This document shows, piece by piece, positions 1 to 12,103 of a stretch of DNA of 64,000 bases. The DNA comes from Chamaecrista fasciculata (taxonomy: Eukaryota; Streptophyta; Magnoliopsida; Fabales; Fabaceae), in NCBI GenBank assembly GCA_003254925.1, contig QANZ01009662.1:1-64000 (forward strand), given 5' to 3'. Numbering within the stretch: the stretch's first letter is position 1; each line of letters starts with the position of its first letter. Below the pieces are notes generated by a model. It did no database searches. It had not been told where the DNA came from and saw nothing but the letters and a program-made list of their open reading frames with translations. The position numbers and the translations under genes are program-made.

Positions 1-1338
1 TTGAAACTAGAACTTAGATTTCAAGTGGATTTATTAAATGAAAATATTTATCATATAAAAGTGATTGAAATAGTGCAAAAATAGTCTCATTTAATGCACG
101 AATGTTAATTAGATTCCCTTCACATTTATAATCTTCAATAAAATCCTTTTTCTAACACATTTAAATACTTATTAATTATGGAATTAATCCTTTTTTTTGG
201 AAGCTTAACACAAACATCTCGCTTATGTAAAGGATTGCTTGGTCATGCTTCACGTCAGATATTATTGTGCTCAAACTATGACACATTGACACTCCATTTT
301 GAAGGCGTGTCGTCGTCTCAGACACCCGTCCATGTCCGACACTTGTACGACACATATTCATAAATTTCAAAATATAAAATCATTTTATGACTTTAATATA
401 ACAAACAATAATAAATAATAACATATTGACATTTATTATGAATAAATATTGTAATTTTTAAAATTTTCACCAAAACTTATAAATTTTAAATTATTTATAT
501 ATATATAAATATATGATATGTCGTGTCGTGTAATTTTAACAATTTAACGTGTCGGTATGCTTGTGTCGTGTCAATGCTTCAGCCCAAACCTCACTAGACA
601 CTTTGATTCCTTGCTTGTATTCATTCGCTAATCACTACTTATAATCTTTTTTTATTTTTTGTCCTGAAATCACTCTTATAATCACATTGTCACCAAACAA
701 TCTTATTCCACATACCTAACAAATAGGCCACACTTGTATGCAAGGGTTAACAATGATCAACAGCCTGCAAACACACAAATTGCAACTAAACATAGGCTAA
801 TCTTTGTAATTTGTAATAACCAGTCACAGATAATACAAATTTTGTGGCCAAGACAACAACTACTAAAGCATAGATAACTATGGGTTAAAAAAAAAGAAAA
901 AGAAAAATAGTTATATACATAGTTCATGTTATTAATGAACTATTGAACTTTATGACAAAAATTCAGAGAACTTTATATATATTTAATAAAAATGAAAGAG
1001 ACTAGGCCATAACCCATAAAGACAAGCTATCAAAAGGTGATTACTTCAAAAGTCAATTACTTTATTAACAAGACAGAGATTGTTGAAACTTGTGTTGGTC
1101 AGTTATATTAACCACAGGTAAAATCCTACAAATTGTGTTTGTGTACACACTACACAAGAGGCTGCATACTGGCAGCCCACCAAAAGCCTCCACTAGATTT
1201 TGACACAGATTGGATGCTAAGGATAAAATTACAGTCACTTGTACTATGCTAAAGTCTAATTACCATATATGAAACCCAACTGAAGTTGATATTACATTGA
1301 TACACCTATCTCCAATCAGTCACATGTGGTTCTCTCCA
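1..1338. other. Intergenic DNA downstream of the DEK gene
   Basis: No credible coding exon is seen; the short open frames here are AT-rich and unlike known proteins. The stretch holds one dispersed repeat (about 300-587, listed separately) and, from about 1060 upward, the probable 3' untranslated region of the minus-strand DEK gene. An AATAAA-type poly(A) signal reads on the minus strand near 1060-1066. The 3' end position is inferred. Confidence 0.6.
300..587. repeat. Dispersed GTGTCGTGTC-rich repeat, copy 1
   Basis: A block rich in GTGTCG / CGACAC words is followed by an AT-rich core and then another GTCGTGTCGTG block. The same order of blocks, in the same orientation, recurs at 58091-58412 with clear similarity throughout. 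The GTGTC-rich ends suggest a non-autonomous DNA transposon, but I could not find a convincing target-site duplication. Confidence 0.6.
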
Positions 1339-4300
1339 TCATGCTTTAGCCTCCTGGGCAGTTGATTGGGTTTCATCTTTCTCCGCATCCTCTTCATCTT
1401 CGTCGTCTGCTTCATCAGCCAGTTTTGTCAGCTCTTCCTGAATCATGAGCTTTATGGATGCCTTTCTTGGAGTGAGATCCATATCAAATCGCTTAGCTGA
1501 ACAATGGTATGATGTTTTGTTAGGCACTACAAGTCGCCCCATCCGATAGTTGTAACAAAAATACAAGGCGACAAAGGCGAAACGAAATGATACTTACCCA
1601 GTTGCTTCAGAATGTCTGTAAATGTAGCCTGCAAAAATGAAAAGTTATCTTAATTCAAGGCTAAACATCAGCGATTAGCACCGTGAGATACTTCATTTCA
1701 ATGTCTATCAATTTCATGCTCACAATGCAGTCTTCAATGATCACAAAGCATACAAATCTAGCAACAACAATGCAGATTACCAATGTTCAACTCTAGTTTT
1801 ACGAATTACACCTGCAATGGTGAACTATACATCCAAATTGTAGCAAGGTCTTACATTACAAATGGAAAGTTTGCTGCTACTTTGAAGGCATGTGCTGTCT
1901 TGCTAAATGATAAATATCATGTTCACAACTGAAGAATCAAATACCATAATCAGAAAGGCTGAAAGGGCATGCATGGCAGCACAATTGATCCATTCCATAA
2001 TCCAGAAACCCATCAGGCGACAATGCAGTCAAGGATAGTTACAAGCAGTTATGGATTAGGGTATCCCAATCAAGCAATTGATCCATTATTCGATTCTAAA
2101 CATTATGTTCATGCTGTAAGACTAGTGATCTATGATTTGCAAGACACTATTAATCTTCAAAAACATAGTCCACATGACAAGTCACAATTTTATAAGGAGC
2201 CCAGTAGTATGTATTCTAATTTCATTTAAGGTTCAGCATATGGTTTACCTTATTTAACTAGGAACTTAATAAATACTTTTTTCCACATCCTGTTAGAAAC
2301 AGTTTAGCTGGTGAGTTCATAAGTTTGTCATCTGTAATATCTTTCCCTTAGTCTCTTTGTTTCCTAGTCTTAATAGGCTTATAATTTCTATTAATTACAT
2401 CACAAACACATTGGCAATTCAGTGATCTGTCTTAAGAAAAATATTCCTCTTCTTTTGCAGATCCCAAATCACACTATCTTTTGCTGTGTCAGATCAGGCT
2501 GCTCAGAAACACTTAATCAGCAAAGCAAAATGAAAGAACAATTGAGCATAGTTATAAAACACAAAATCCATCCATATTAACTTTTGGAATACAGATAAGC
2601 TTGAATTCAGCATCTTACCGTATTGAAGTCAACTTCTTTAAGAATTTCACATGTTGCATCTCGCAACTGTTCATCACTGGGGTTGAGCTTCTCTTTGTTC
2701 TTGCCCTTTCCTTTAACTACCTTTTCTGCTCAATACGTAGAAAAAAATGATTCATTATAAACATATGTTGAAAATAATTACACACGAAACTCATAAAATA
2801 TGCATTTTCTGTTAACAGAGCTTTGCACTTGAGCTAATGGAAAGAGTTAACAGACCGACAACTAACTTTCACATCCTCTATGCTCAACTTCAGCAGACTA
2901 GCAAAGTTTTTGAGAAATACAAAAATTATGCATATTGGAACACCTAAAGAATTTAGGTGAAACAAAGGAGAACCCATGATATTTACCAGTTTTCTCTTTC
3001 ACCGCAGACTTCGCCAGAGTTGAAGACTTCTGCTTCCCCTCTTTTTCACTTTTTTTCTTCCTTGAAAAGACCTTCGGACTTCTATCATTGTCATCTGTGA
3101 CATTTGATTTTGATTGGCTAGATGCTGATTTTTTAGACGTACTCCTTGATGTTGAGAGAGATTTATTTGTGACAGTAACTTTCTTGGCTTTAGATTTTGA
3201 AGTAGATTCTTTTTTTATGGATGGTGGTTTTTTAGTCTTCTTCAGTTTTTCTACATCTTCAGATTCACTTCCAGAATCATCATTGTCCTCACTTTCAGAA
3301 TTCTCAGGCATCTCATCCTCAGACTTATCAGGAACACCATTTTCATTCTCCTCCTCATTCTCTTCATTGTCTTTCTCCTCTTTCTCTTCCTCCTCCGACT
3401 CGTCTTCTGTATCAGTTGCATGCTTCCTCTCCTCCACAACTGAAGAATCCTCCTTTTTCTTCCGACTCTGAAGAATACACCAAGTAAAATTCAGGATGAT
3501 TGGTTTCTCAAGACACCAAAAGGATTATTAAAAGAATATTGCTAAAGATGAATTCACAAGAGAAACAGATACAAAAACCATGTAGTTTTGCTTGCCTCTC
3601 CTGTGTCAGTAAGAAGTGTTGCAGTGTAAAGTGTGCAATACAAGTGGAAGAGGGATAATGCAAAGTCCAAGGGTGGGAAAGTGTGACATTCTACCAAAAT
3701 CCATATACAGTATACTGCGGCTTAAAAAAACATTTTATGCTATTACAGTGAAAGAATGAAGTGGCACCTTAGCAGAACGCTTTGAAGTTGTGTTCCACGA
3801 TGCTGCTGAACCTCTTTTCTCAGTCCGTGTCCGTTTTTTGCCCCTACTTGACTAATAACAAGAAAAAAAAAAACAGAGACAAGCAGTATGAATGGATGCA
3901 CAAGAAACACAGGCCTTTTGAAGAAAAAATAAAAGCATAAATGCAGATGAAAATAATTATCAGAGAAAGGAAAAAAGTATTAAAAAAACCTTTTCTTTTT
4001 CTGCTAGAAGCACAGTTGTCGTCGCATGAGGAGCCACCAAAAATTCAATCAATTTTGTAACAATATCTTCCTGCATGTGTGATGTATATTAGTCTTTTTT
4101 TTTTTTTTGAACAAATGTATATTAGCCTAGGAAGCAATAGAAATATGTTAAATGGTAAAAAGAGAGGTGCTCTGTTTCAGCCAGCAAAAAGGTGAAAGTG
4201 GTGAGTGCATGGCTATCATTTTTCAAGCCACCAAAGATACTATTAATGCATATGCCACTGTGCACAAACACGCATGAGCACATAATATTTTGATCCCCAC

Positions 4301-7300
4301 ATTCACAATTCTCATGTCTTGTGAAATATTGAAAGACTTCAGAAATATTGTAAGCATTTAAACTGTCTCTAGTGAAGATACAAACAATTCATCATTAAAA
4401 AGTGCATCAGCAATGCTAAACCAGCAAACCTTCTTGGTTGTTGCCTTGGCAATGTGTATGTCAAAAACATCGCAGAATTCCAGCAACTTTTCTTTGTTAC
4501 ACTTGTCAAGTTTCTCTTTTACTTTCATCTGTTGCTTTTCCTGCAATGATCAATTTGGGATTATAGCAGCTTGGGCACCCCAGAGGACTATGTAGAAAGC
4601 CAATAATTGATAAAAAGATGATACATGAATAAGTAAATAATTAGATAAGACTCTTTACTTTGTTAAATATGCTATGGTTGCATGTTACGAGATTAAAGTT
4701 TCATACTTAGAGGGAACAATTACCTCATTTTCTCGCCACACAAAACCAGAAAACCTTAATATATTACTCTTAATCTGAAGTGCCTGTAAAAGCAAAAAAG
4801 AAGTCACAAATAAGCAAGGCAGCATCTGGATGTAAGTGTACCCTTGAACAGTGTGCACACCATCTACATCCTCAATTATAGAGGTTCCATAAACAGTGAT
4901 TATATAACATGGTGATGTGAGTTGTGTAAGAAACAGGACCTACCTTTCCTCTCCTTCCAAAGAGAATGGTATGGAGCAATCTGAACGTATCATCAGCTTT
5001 CCTTCTAGATATTTTAAAGGCCACTGATAACCAATGCAAGTGTTACAAAGTTAATAGATTGGGGGAATCAGAAACACACATAGAATGCCTAAACTATGGA
5101 ACATGATGATATTTTGTAAACTTTTCAATGTATATGGATCATAGAATCATAAGATTTTTTTAAAAAAAATATAAAGATGAGGTCACATAAGACAGATAAA
5201 ACAAGCACAGCAGAAATTCCTCGGTCGGTTACTACAACAAATTTTCTCCATCACCAGCATGCAGATACTACACTCATAACAAATGTGATTGCTTGTAAAT
5301 GATGCCTAGTCTGCTAGAATCACAATGTTGAGAACAAAAACAACGAATTCAAATATGTTGAAATCTATACAATTGTTAAAATGCAACAAACTCTTATTAC
5401 TTTTTTTTTTTCCAAAAATGAACATAAGATTTTCACAATGGGAATATCTTCTAACTAAAACATCCAACCTATGGAGAGCGTGCCAAGTGCTCTAATTAAA
5501 TTGTGGGAGCTGAACTTTAATTTCAACTTCTACAAAGCACCTTTTCCTCTTCAGTTCTTCAACTTAGTTATCTTTGGACTCACTTCACAAATCAAACATA
5601 CTTTATTTTTTAATGTTGTCCCACACAATCAACAAATATACCCTGAATTTTTAATATTTCATCTCTTTTTTCATTCATGTTGTTACCCCCACCACCTCTA
5701 CAACCTGAGAGAGAAAATGCCTTTTAACGAATAAAAAAGAATAAGAAAGCAAAATCCACCTCTCATACAAGGTTTGTGGCATGCCTAATTATGGATATCT
5801 TTCTGCAGACATTAAACAGCTCAATAATATATCTAGTACCATGTTTAGGAGCTATGAGGATGCCTTATTTTTTCAGTTTATGATTATTCAGCAATCTCTG
5901 TATGTAGTCCCTTGCTGTAGGTTTCATTTGGGATACGATTATATGTTATTTATGTTTCATTGGATCTAATGCCTATGCACTTTAAGTTAGGAAGTATAGA
6001 CAATGGACAATTGGACATAGCAACGTAAGAACTCATTTATAAGGACACATCACAACCAAGACATTATGTTTGTTTGTGGACCACACTCAAATTACTCCTA
6101 GAGCCCAAAACTGATTCCATTCCCAACATAAATGGAAGTGGAACAAGTTTTAGAACTGCATAAGTAACTATGGAATGATACGGTAACAAACACTACCGCA
6201 TCAAACATATACATATATAGATTATCATTGGTGATGTTTATTTGTAAGGAGAATCAAGAAACATAGGCAAATATACCTAAGATGTGTCTAGTATGTGCAG
6301 AATGACTTTAAGAACTTGTCCCACAATCATCAACTTGTACCAATCTACAGGGTATGTCGCTGATAGCGCCTAATAGTTTAAAATTTTTAGAAAAAAAATC
6401 TAGTATCAAACTTATCACACATAATCATGACAGAGTCATAATATAGATAATTTTATATATCTTACATGACCTTCAGTTAACCATCTCTATATTTTTTTAT
6501 TAATGCCTTGTGAAGGAAGACACCAACCATCATATATTTGACCCACTATTTGCTGCTCGTATACTTGATATTTTCTTAAGGTCCATTTTCACACTATTGT
6601 TTCAAGATTTTATGAAAAAATAAAAATTGTTACCATTTTAGCATCAAAGCAACAACGAGAGATTATTGTGCAAAGAAATAAGAAAGTATTGTTAAATTCT
6701 TCTGGCGACAGAAAATACTGGGAAAGAACAATCTCAACACAGATAGGAATCGTACCATTGGGTATATCTTTTAAAGGTGTACCACGGCCCTGCAATTTCA
6801 GAGGTACTTTGTAAACAAGATAGCCTTTAACAGACCACATAATTAAAAAGTTAATAATATAAGGGAAAAACATGAAAAATAATACCTTTTGAATGTGAAA
6901 TTCTTTGGATGCATCTTTTTCAATTGATGTGACCAACCTCTCAACTGATTTCCTTTCACGTACAGGGCGATCAGGGCGATCAATAGCAGGAGTCACTGGT
7001 TCCGCCTCTGTTACTTTCTTTCTTTTCTCTTTCACTTTATCCCCATCACTCTTCTCTCTTGGATGCTTTCTTGATCCCTTCTTAGCTTTGCCATCTTTCA
7101 TCTTATCTTCTTCTGGCTTATCAATGTTATCCTGGCTCTCTTTCTCTTCTTCTTCGTCATCTTCTTCAGTTTTTTCCTTCTCATTGGTCTCCTCTTTGTT
7201 ATTAGGAGTAGGCTCTTCTTCCATCACATCAATTTCAGGGTTTTCAGCTGCTTCATTTTCCTTTTCTTCTCCACTTTCCTTAATTCCCTTGGCATCTGCC

Positions 7301-7947
7301 TCTTCATCCATTTTTTCAACATTTGATCCATTTTCATCTTTCTTATCTCCTATTTCTTTTATAGCATCATCTTCCTTATCCTCTTCCATTTGTTTTACAC
7401 CATCATCTTTCTTGTTCTCTTCAACTTCTTTTACACCATCATCTTTCTTATTCTCTTCTACGTCTTTTACACCATCACCTTTCTTATTCTCTTCTACCTC
7501 TTTTACACCATCATCTTTCTTATTCTCTTCTACTTCTTTTACACCATCATCTTTCTCATTCTCTTCTTCTTTTACACCATCATCTTTATTATTCTCATCT
7601 GCTTCTTTTATGCCATCATCTTTTTTATCCTCTTCTACATCTTTTACACCATCATCCTTCTTATCCCCTTCTACTTCTACACCATCAACTTTCTTATCCA
7701 CGTCTACTTCCTTTACAATGTCATCTTTCTTATCTTCTACTGTCTCCACATCATCCGATTTCTTATCCTCTTCTTTTTCCTTCACATCATCCTTTTTCAA
7801 GTCTTTAATTCCATTATTTTCCAAGACTTTTCCTCCATCAGTTTCCAAGTCCTTCTTTTCACTCATGTCATTTACAGTTTTCTCTGGCAAGCTGTTGCCA
7901 TTTGAGTCAGTCTTGGAAACTTCATCCACTGTTCCCTCCTCGCCCAT
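1339..7947 (-). CDS. DEK: DEK domain-containing chromatin-associated protein
   Basis: Nuclear chromatin protein of the DEK family. Plant DEK proteins bind histones and DNA and tune nucleosome occupancy (family knowledge). Coding exons on the minus strand by splice sites and frame: 7947-6886, 6789-6756, 5023-4944, 4783-4724, 4540-4430, 4070-3990, 3851-3768, 3467-2987, 2725-2619, 1628-1598, 1496-1339. That is 2289 nt, 762 aa, and every junction keeps frame with GT..AG borders. Residues 1-320 are very acidic/basic and include a 12-residue repeat (about 75-200). The conserved SAP-like core begins near RPVRERKSVERLV (about 328-340) and runs through FGRRGK and the FCDVFDI segment. A second Lys/Ser/Glu-rich linker lies at about 505-664, and the DEK C-terminal domain covers about 672-728 (NPSDEQLRDAT to ELTKLADEA). 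The start is the ATG of MGEEG, placed after a 5'UTR intron; an upstream in-frame ATG at 8004 would lie in or next to the intron end. The order and spacing match Arabidopsis DEK proteins. Confidence 0.93.
7380..7760 (-). repeat. In-frame 36-bp tandem repeat in DEK exon 2
   Basis: On the minus strand this part of the exon encodes about nine imperfect copies of a 12-residue unit close to KEVEENKKDDGV (residues about 75-200). Copies differ by a few substitutions and one is shortened. The unit keeps frame, so copy number can change without breaking the protein. The opposite strand is also open (6905-8020), a by-product of the GAA/GAT-rich codons and not a gene. Confidence 0.85.
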
Positions 7948-8811
7948 GCTGATCTTATTTGGAGTAAATCTATCACAATTACTTCTCCTCACGCACTCTT
8001 TCAACTACACTGAGCACTGACCTTGTTAAATTAGACAACCGAATCCTGTTGGTTGAAAATGTTTCAGTCTTAATAAGTCAACATCGCAATGACCCAGAGC
8101 AAGGCAAAAGTGAAGAAATTTAACTATCAAGTTTAAATTCCATAACTAGAACTACTTTTAAAAATATCATATTTGATCTCCATTCCAATCTGAAGGAAAA
8201 ATAACAATTTTCCAGACAACATATACTAGTTTCGCCAGTAAAGGGAAGAGCATTTCAACCAGGCAATAGAGTAAAAGTTAATTGTTTAGGCTGCATATTA
8301 ATATAAAATAGATATCCCATGACAGCCCTAATGCAAAAGTCAACAGAAATAGCACTTTTCAGCTGAGAAGCTGGAAAGATATTAGCAATGAAATTCATGC
8401 TGCATAAGTTAGTGAGAAAATCGACATACCCATCTCACCCAACACAAGGGTAACCAAATTTTAGGTTAATTAAAACGAAATTCCCAACAATCCAGCGCAT
8501 TTACGGTTAGCAATTTAACTTCAAAATCAGAACTTCAATCCGTATCTTGACAGCAAGACAGAAAACACAAGTCAATCTCAGCCTAAAACAATCAAAAACA
8601 AACAACTAAAGCTTCAATTTCCTTTCTCTCCACGAAACGCCTTCAAACTTCAAAGCCCTAAAGGCCCCTACCAAAATTACCCTTTCACAACAATTCAAGC
8701 CAAAATGAAAAAATACACATAAACATCTCATAGAGAAAGAAATTGCTGAAATCACTCAGACAAAAAGAAAAAAAATTAAAAAGAAGCAATTGAAGAAGGA
8801 TATAGACTTAC

Positions 8812-8940
8812 AGATTCGGAACTTCCAAATAGAACAGAGCAAAAGCTTCAGAAGAGTCTCTCTCGCAGAAGCTCAAAGAGTATTTCTCTCACTAACATCT
8901 CGTTTCGCTTCGATCTCTTTCTCTCTCTAACACTGAGAGT
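8812..8940 (-). other. Probable non-coding first exon and 5'UTR of the DEK gene
   Basis: On the minus strand an exon-like stretch ends at a consensus donor (ATCT|GTAAGTC, donor at 8811). An acceptor lies 7-25 bases above position 8030, giving a 5'UTR intron of about 0.8 kb directly upstream of the coding exon. The stretch is rich in CTCTCT on the plus strand, typical of plant 5'UTRs. The transcription start near 8940 is a guess. Confidence 0.55.
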
Positions 8941-9120
8941 GTTGTGTTGAGGCTATTTCTGACAATATACAGTGCGGACTTCAAATGCGGATTTTAAATG
9001 CAGTTAACTGCCACGCTGGACGTGTGTGTGTCGTTGTAGCAACGAAGTCAACGGCCACGATTTGGTGTTCTTGTAATACGTGGAGAATCAACGGCTGTGA
9101 TCTGGATCCATGAAAAACAT
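8941..9120 (-). promoter_or_regulatory. Probable DEK promoter region with repeated TCAACGG motifs
   Basis: This GC-richer island lies directly upstream of the inferred 5'UTR. It contains two related words, GTCAACGGCCACGATTTGG (about 9046-9064) and ATCAACGGCTGTGATCTGG (about 9087-9105), plus ACGTG-type cores. No clear TATA box is seen. Regulatory meaning is inferred from position only. Confidence 0.35.
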
Positions 9121-9453
9121 TCTTCTTTCAAAAGACTCTTAAAATTATTCCTTTTATTCACAATCTAAATTCTCTGTATATATGTATTTTCTGTATATGT
9201 ATATGTGTATATGTATTTTCGTTACCAAAACTTTTAACAAAAATAAATGTTGTGAGTTTGATTCCCGTTGTTGATATGACGGCCTTGTCGGTAAGCAATC
9301 TGTAAGTATTTCTATAAGCGTTTTTAGAACCTGAAAGTATGTCCTGACTTGAGTGAGACTGGGGCCCAATTCACTTAAATTTTTGTGTTAAAAAAAAAAC
9401 AAAGTGTTCACTTTTTTTTTCTCAAAATATCAGCTAATTATTTAAGGTTAACA
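9121..9453. other. Intergenic DNA, nothing recognised
   Basis: AT-rich sequence between the DEK promoter and the first transposon, with TATATG-type simple sequence near 9178-9215. I see no gene or RNA here. Confidence 0.5.
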
Positions 9454-10005
9454 TAATGTTGTTTGGACCAGATCGAATCAGACAGTCCGATCGATTCAAC
9501 TATCAACCAACCACTAAAACGAGTTGGTTCAACCTAAAAACCAAATTAACAATTAGGTCGAATTTAACCGGCTAGAACCGTTGAACCGATAGTTCAACCG
9601 GCCACCAATTTTCTTTTTATAATTTCACATTTTAACTTTTAAATAAAAAAATTAATGAATAAGATCTAAATCTCACCGAATATATTTCATTTTATAAAAA
9701 AAATTGTTTGATTTGCATAAAATTTATTACATTTAAAAACTTATCTAGCTATATATGTGTTACATTGTCTTTATTTTATCTCTTTATATTATTCTTGTAT
9801 CATACTCAATTTCGATTTAAAAAAAATAAAAATATTGAAATATTAATTTCAATTGTGTGTATATAATGTTAATATTTTATATATATTAAAAGTAATTAAT
9901 ATTTATTATTTATTACATCATATGATTCGACCGATGGTTCAATCGATTAAATCGTGAACTGAACACTTGTCTGTATCATTGGATGGTTCGATCCCAACAA
10001 CATTG
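9454..10005. mobile_element. hAT-like non-autonomous element rich in AACCGG words
   Basis: The ends are inverted: TAATGTTGTTTGGACC at the left and, read in reverse, CAATGTTGTTGGGATC at the right. The subterminal zones are full of GAACCG/GGTTCAA words, as in the complete hAT element at 51222-56556. The flanking 8-mers match at only about 5 of 8 positions, so the exact borders are uncertain. There is no coding content. Confidence 0.55.
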
Positions 10006-10163
10006 GGCTGACGTGATTTTTTTTCAAATTTTAAAATTTTTTAAAATTATTTCCGTCTAAAAAATAATTTTTTAAAATATTTTATGATCAATTTTATTGA
10101 ATTTAAAATTCACATTGATTTTTTTTCTAATAAAGTTTTGACAAAATGAGTTTTCTTTTAAAC

Positions 10164-10381
10164 AAAAGTTTAGGTGAGTTACCAACAAGTGTTTGGTGTA
10201 GTAGTTGGCGAGCTACACCCTAGGTGAGATGATCCATGTTCGATCCCTAGAGTCAACATTGTTGGGAGGGCACGACCGTTTCGTCTTTGTAGGCCGAATG
10301 GGAATAGTCTTCGCTTAGACCGTTACACGGATAGGCGAGGAAAACCTACGACATTACCTAAAAAAAAGTTTAGGTGAGTTA
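10164..10381 (+). mobile_element. tRNA-derived SINE with 18-bp target-site duplication
   Basis: The body is about 10182-10363. It carries a Pol III box A (TGGTGTAGTAG, 10194-10204, fitting TRGYNNARNNG) and box B (GTTCGATCC, 10238-10246, fitting GWTCRANNC) at tRNA-like spacing, and it ends in an A run. It is flanked by a perfect 18-bp direct repeat, AAAAGTTTAGGTGAGTTA, at 10164-10181 and 10364-10381. Internal promoter, A tail and long perfect duplication together mark LINE-mobilised insertion. The perfect duplication suggests a fairly recent event. Confidence 0.88.
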
Positions 10382-10742
10382 GACCATAAGACCCAAAATG
10401 AGTTATTTGTTTAAAATAGAAAATTCAAAAATCTTTTATTATTTTTTTTAAAAAAAAATTTGGCAGAAAATTATTTTTAAAAATTTAACTAAAGAGATTT
10501 TGCACATTTTAGGGCCTGTTTGGGAATACAATAATCTCAATCTCATCTCATTCAATCATCATCTCATCTTAGGATTGGATGATATGTACTGGTTAGGTGT
10601 TTTTTGGAACCTCCATCTCATCTCATCTCATCTCATCAACATCATCATCTCATTCATAATATCATCTCATTTTTTCTTACAATTACTAATTTATGCCTAC
10701 TTATACACCTATAATTACCTATACTTTAATACAAATAAAAAA

Positions 10743-11604
10743 GGCTTAAGTGCACTTTTGGTCCCAATACTATGACTAAGGTTTCAATTTGGTCCCATAA
10801 CTATTTTTGTTGCAGATTTGGTCCCAAACCTTCGCAAAAAGTTTCACCGTTAGTCCCCTGGTCACTTCCGTCCAATTTTCGCCGTTAAGTGTGACGTGGC
10901 AGTCTGACTGGGATGCTGACGTGGCAAAATCAAATGAGATGGAGTAAGTTAGGATCAATATGTAACATTTCATAACTTCTCTGGACTGAANTGAGATTAA
11001 TGCTTTGTCAAATTACGAGAGTTCAAAAGATAATGGAGTAACTCTGTCTTTCCAAGATTATACTGCTTTAACTCAAAAATCTCGAGAGGCAGAGGAACAC
11101 TCAAAGAAGAGAATGGTAGATGCAATGCTTCGAGTTGATGAAGCGAATAGTTCGAAAATGGATATTCTAAAGCGTGTGGAAGAAGCTACTGAGGAAGTTA
11201 AGAGCAGCAAGAAAGCTCTAGAAGAAGCTCTAGAGAGAGTGGAGGCTGCAAATAGAGGGAAGCTAGCAGTTCCATCAGTATTAAACCCGGCGCAGATGAA
11301 CAAAGGAGAAGAAAACGAAGAAGAAGAAGGCAATTCATTTGGGATAAAATTATGCGTTCAGTCCAGAGAAGTTATGAAATGTTACATATTGATCCTAACT
11401 TACTCCTTCTCATTTGATTTTGCCACGTCAGCATCCCAGTCAGACTGCCACGTCACACTTAACGGCGAAAATTGGACGGAAGTGACCAGGGGACTAACGG
11501 TGAAACTTTTTGCGAAGGTTTGGGACCAAATCTGCAACAAAAATAGTTATGGGACCAAATTGAAACCTTAGTCATAGTATTGGGACCAAAAGTGCACTTA
11601 AGCC
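10743..11604. mobile_element. Pack-MULE (Mutator-like) carrying a host gene fragment
   Basis: It has long terminal inverted repeats of about 248 bp (10743-10990 and 11357-11604), beginning GGCTTAAGTGCACTTTTGG. A perfect 9-bp duplication, AATAAAAAA, sits at 10734-10742 and 11605-11613. Long TIRs plus a 9-bp duplication are Mutator hallmarks. The roughly 366-bp interior is not transposase but part of a WEB-family gene (next entry). The duplication is low-complexity; the related element at 51.6 kb, which lacks this insertion at the matching position, supports the borders independently. One ambiguous base lies at 10991. Confidence 0.85.
11005..11356 (+). pseudogene. Captured fragment of a WEB-family coiled-coil gene
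   Basis: The open frame reads VTLSFQDYTALTQKSREAEE, then KRMVDAMLRVDEAN, KRVEEATEEVKSSKKALEEA and LERVEAANRGKLAV. This matches, by recognition, the coiled-coil core of plant WEB proteins (WEAK CHLOROPLAST MOVEMENT UNDER BLUE LIGHT family, PF05701), in which GKLAVE is normally followed by an arginine/tryptophan-rich segment. Here it leaves the family after GKLAV and soon enters TIR sequence. The frame stays open through the right TIR to 11571 (188 codons from the ATG at 11005), so a chimeric peptide is possible. No intron remains inside the fragment. It is called a pseudogene because only one piece of the parent is present. Confidence 0.8.
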
Positions 11605-12103
11605 AATAAAAAAAAACTAGACAAAATAGTAATTTTACATACCCTCATTTATTACACTTGTAATTTTCTCTCTCTATCATCATTTTTTTTCTCTTTTCCA
11701 CTCATATACTTTTTCTCTTTCTCTCTCTCACACACACACATACATATACCTCTCACACACATACACCTCTCTCTCTCTCTTTCACACACCCCACACACAC
11801 TCTTATTTATATATATATAATTTATATTAATTTAATTAAACAAAAAATTGACAATATTTTTTTATTGAGGAATGATAGAAAATTAATGAAATGGGCATAA
11901 AATAAGACAATCTCAGATATTGTATTTTCTTCAGTTTTCGGTTATTCTGAATTTAGATATGTTCTATATATGTGGACAATGATTCTATCTATATTTTTTT
12001 GTCAAATTAAAGGACTCCTAAATCTAATAACGATAATGTATTGAATGGAAAAAATACAAAATGACCCACTTGTATGTACATGATGGAAAAATATAGGGTT
12101 AAA

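Noticed and set aside
1969..2229. An 86-codon plus-strand frame inside the DEK intron
   Set aside because: AT-rich, no similarity to known proteins, no splice or promoter support.
3088..3471. A 127-codon plus-strand frame opposite DEK exon 9
   Set aside because: Antisense shadow of the Glu/Asp/Ser-rich exon.
6905..8020. A 371-codon serine/phenylalanine-rich open frame on the plus strand, and a further one at 7390-7905
   Set aside because: Both are the antisense of the GAA/GAT-rich DEK exon 2. Composition is fully explained by that exon and there is no domain.
10194..10246. A tRNA gene
   Set aside because: Box A and B are present but the cloverleaf stems are not, and the body has an A tail and a target duplication, so it is a SINE.
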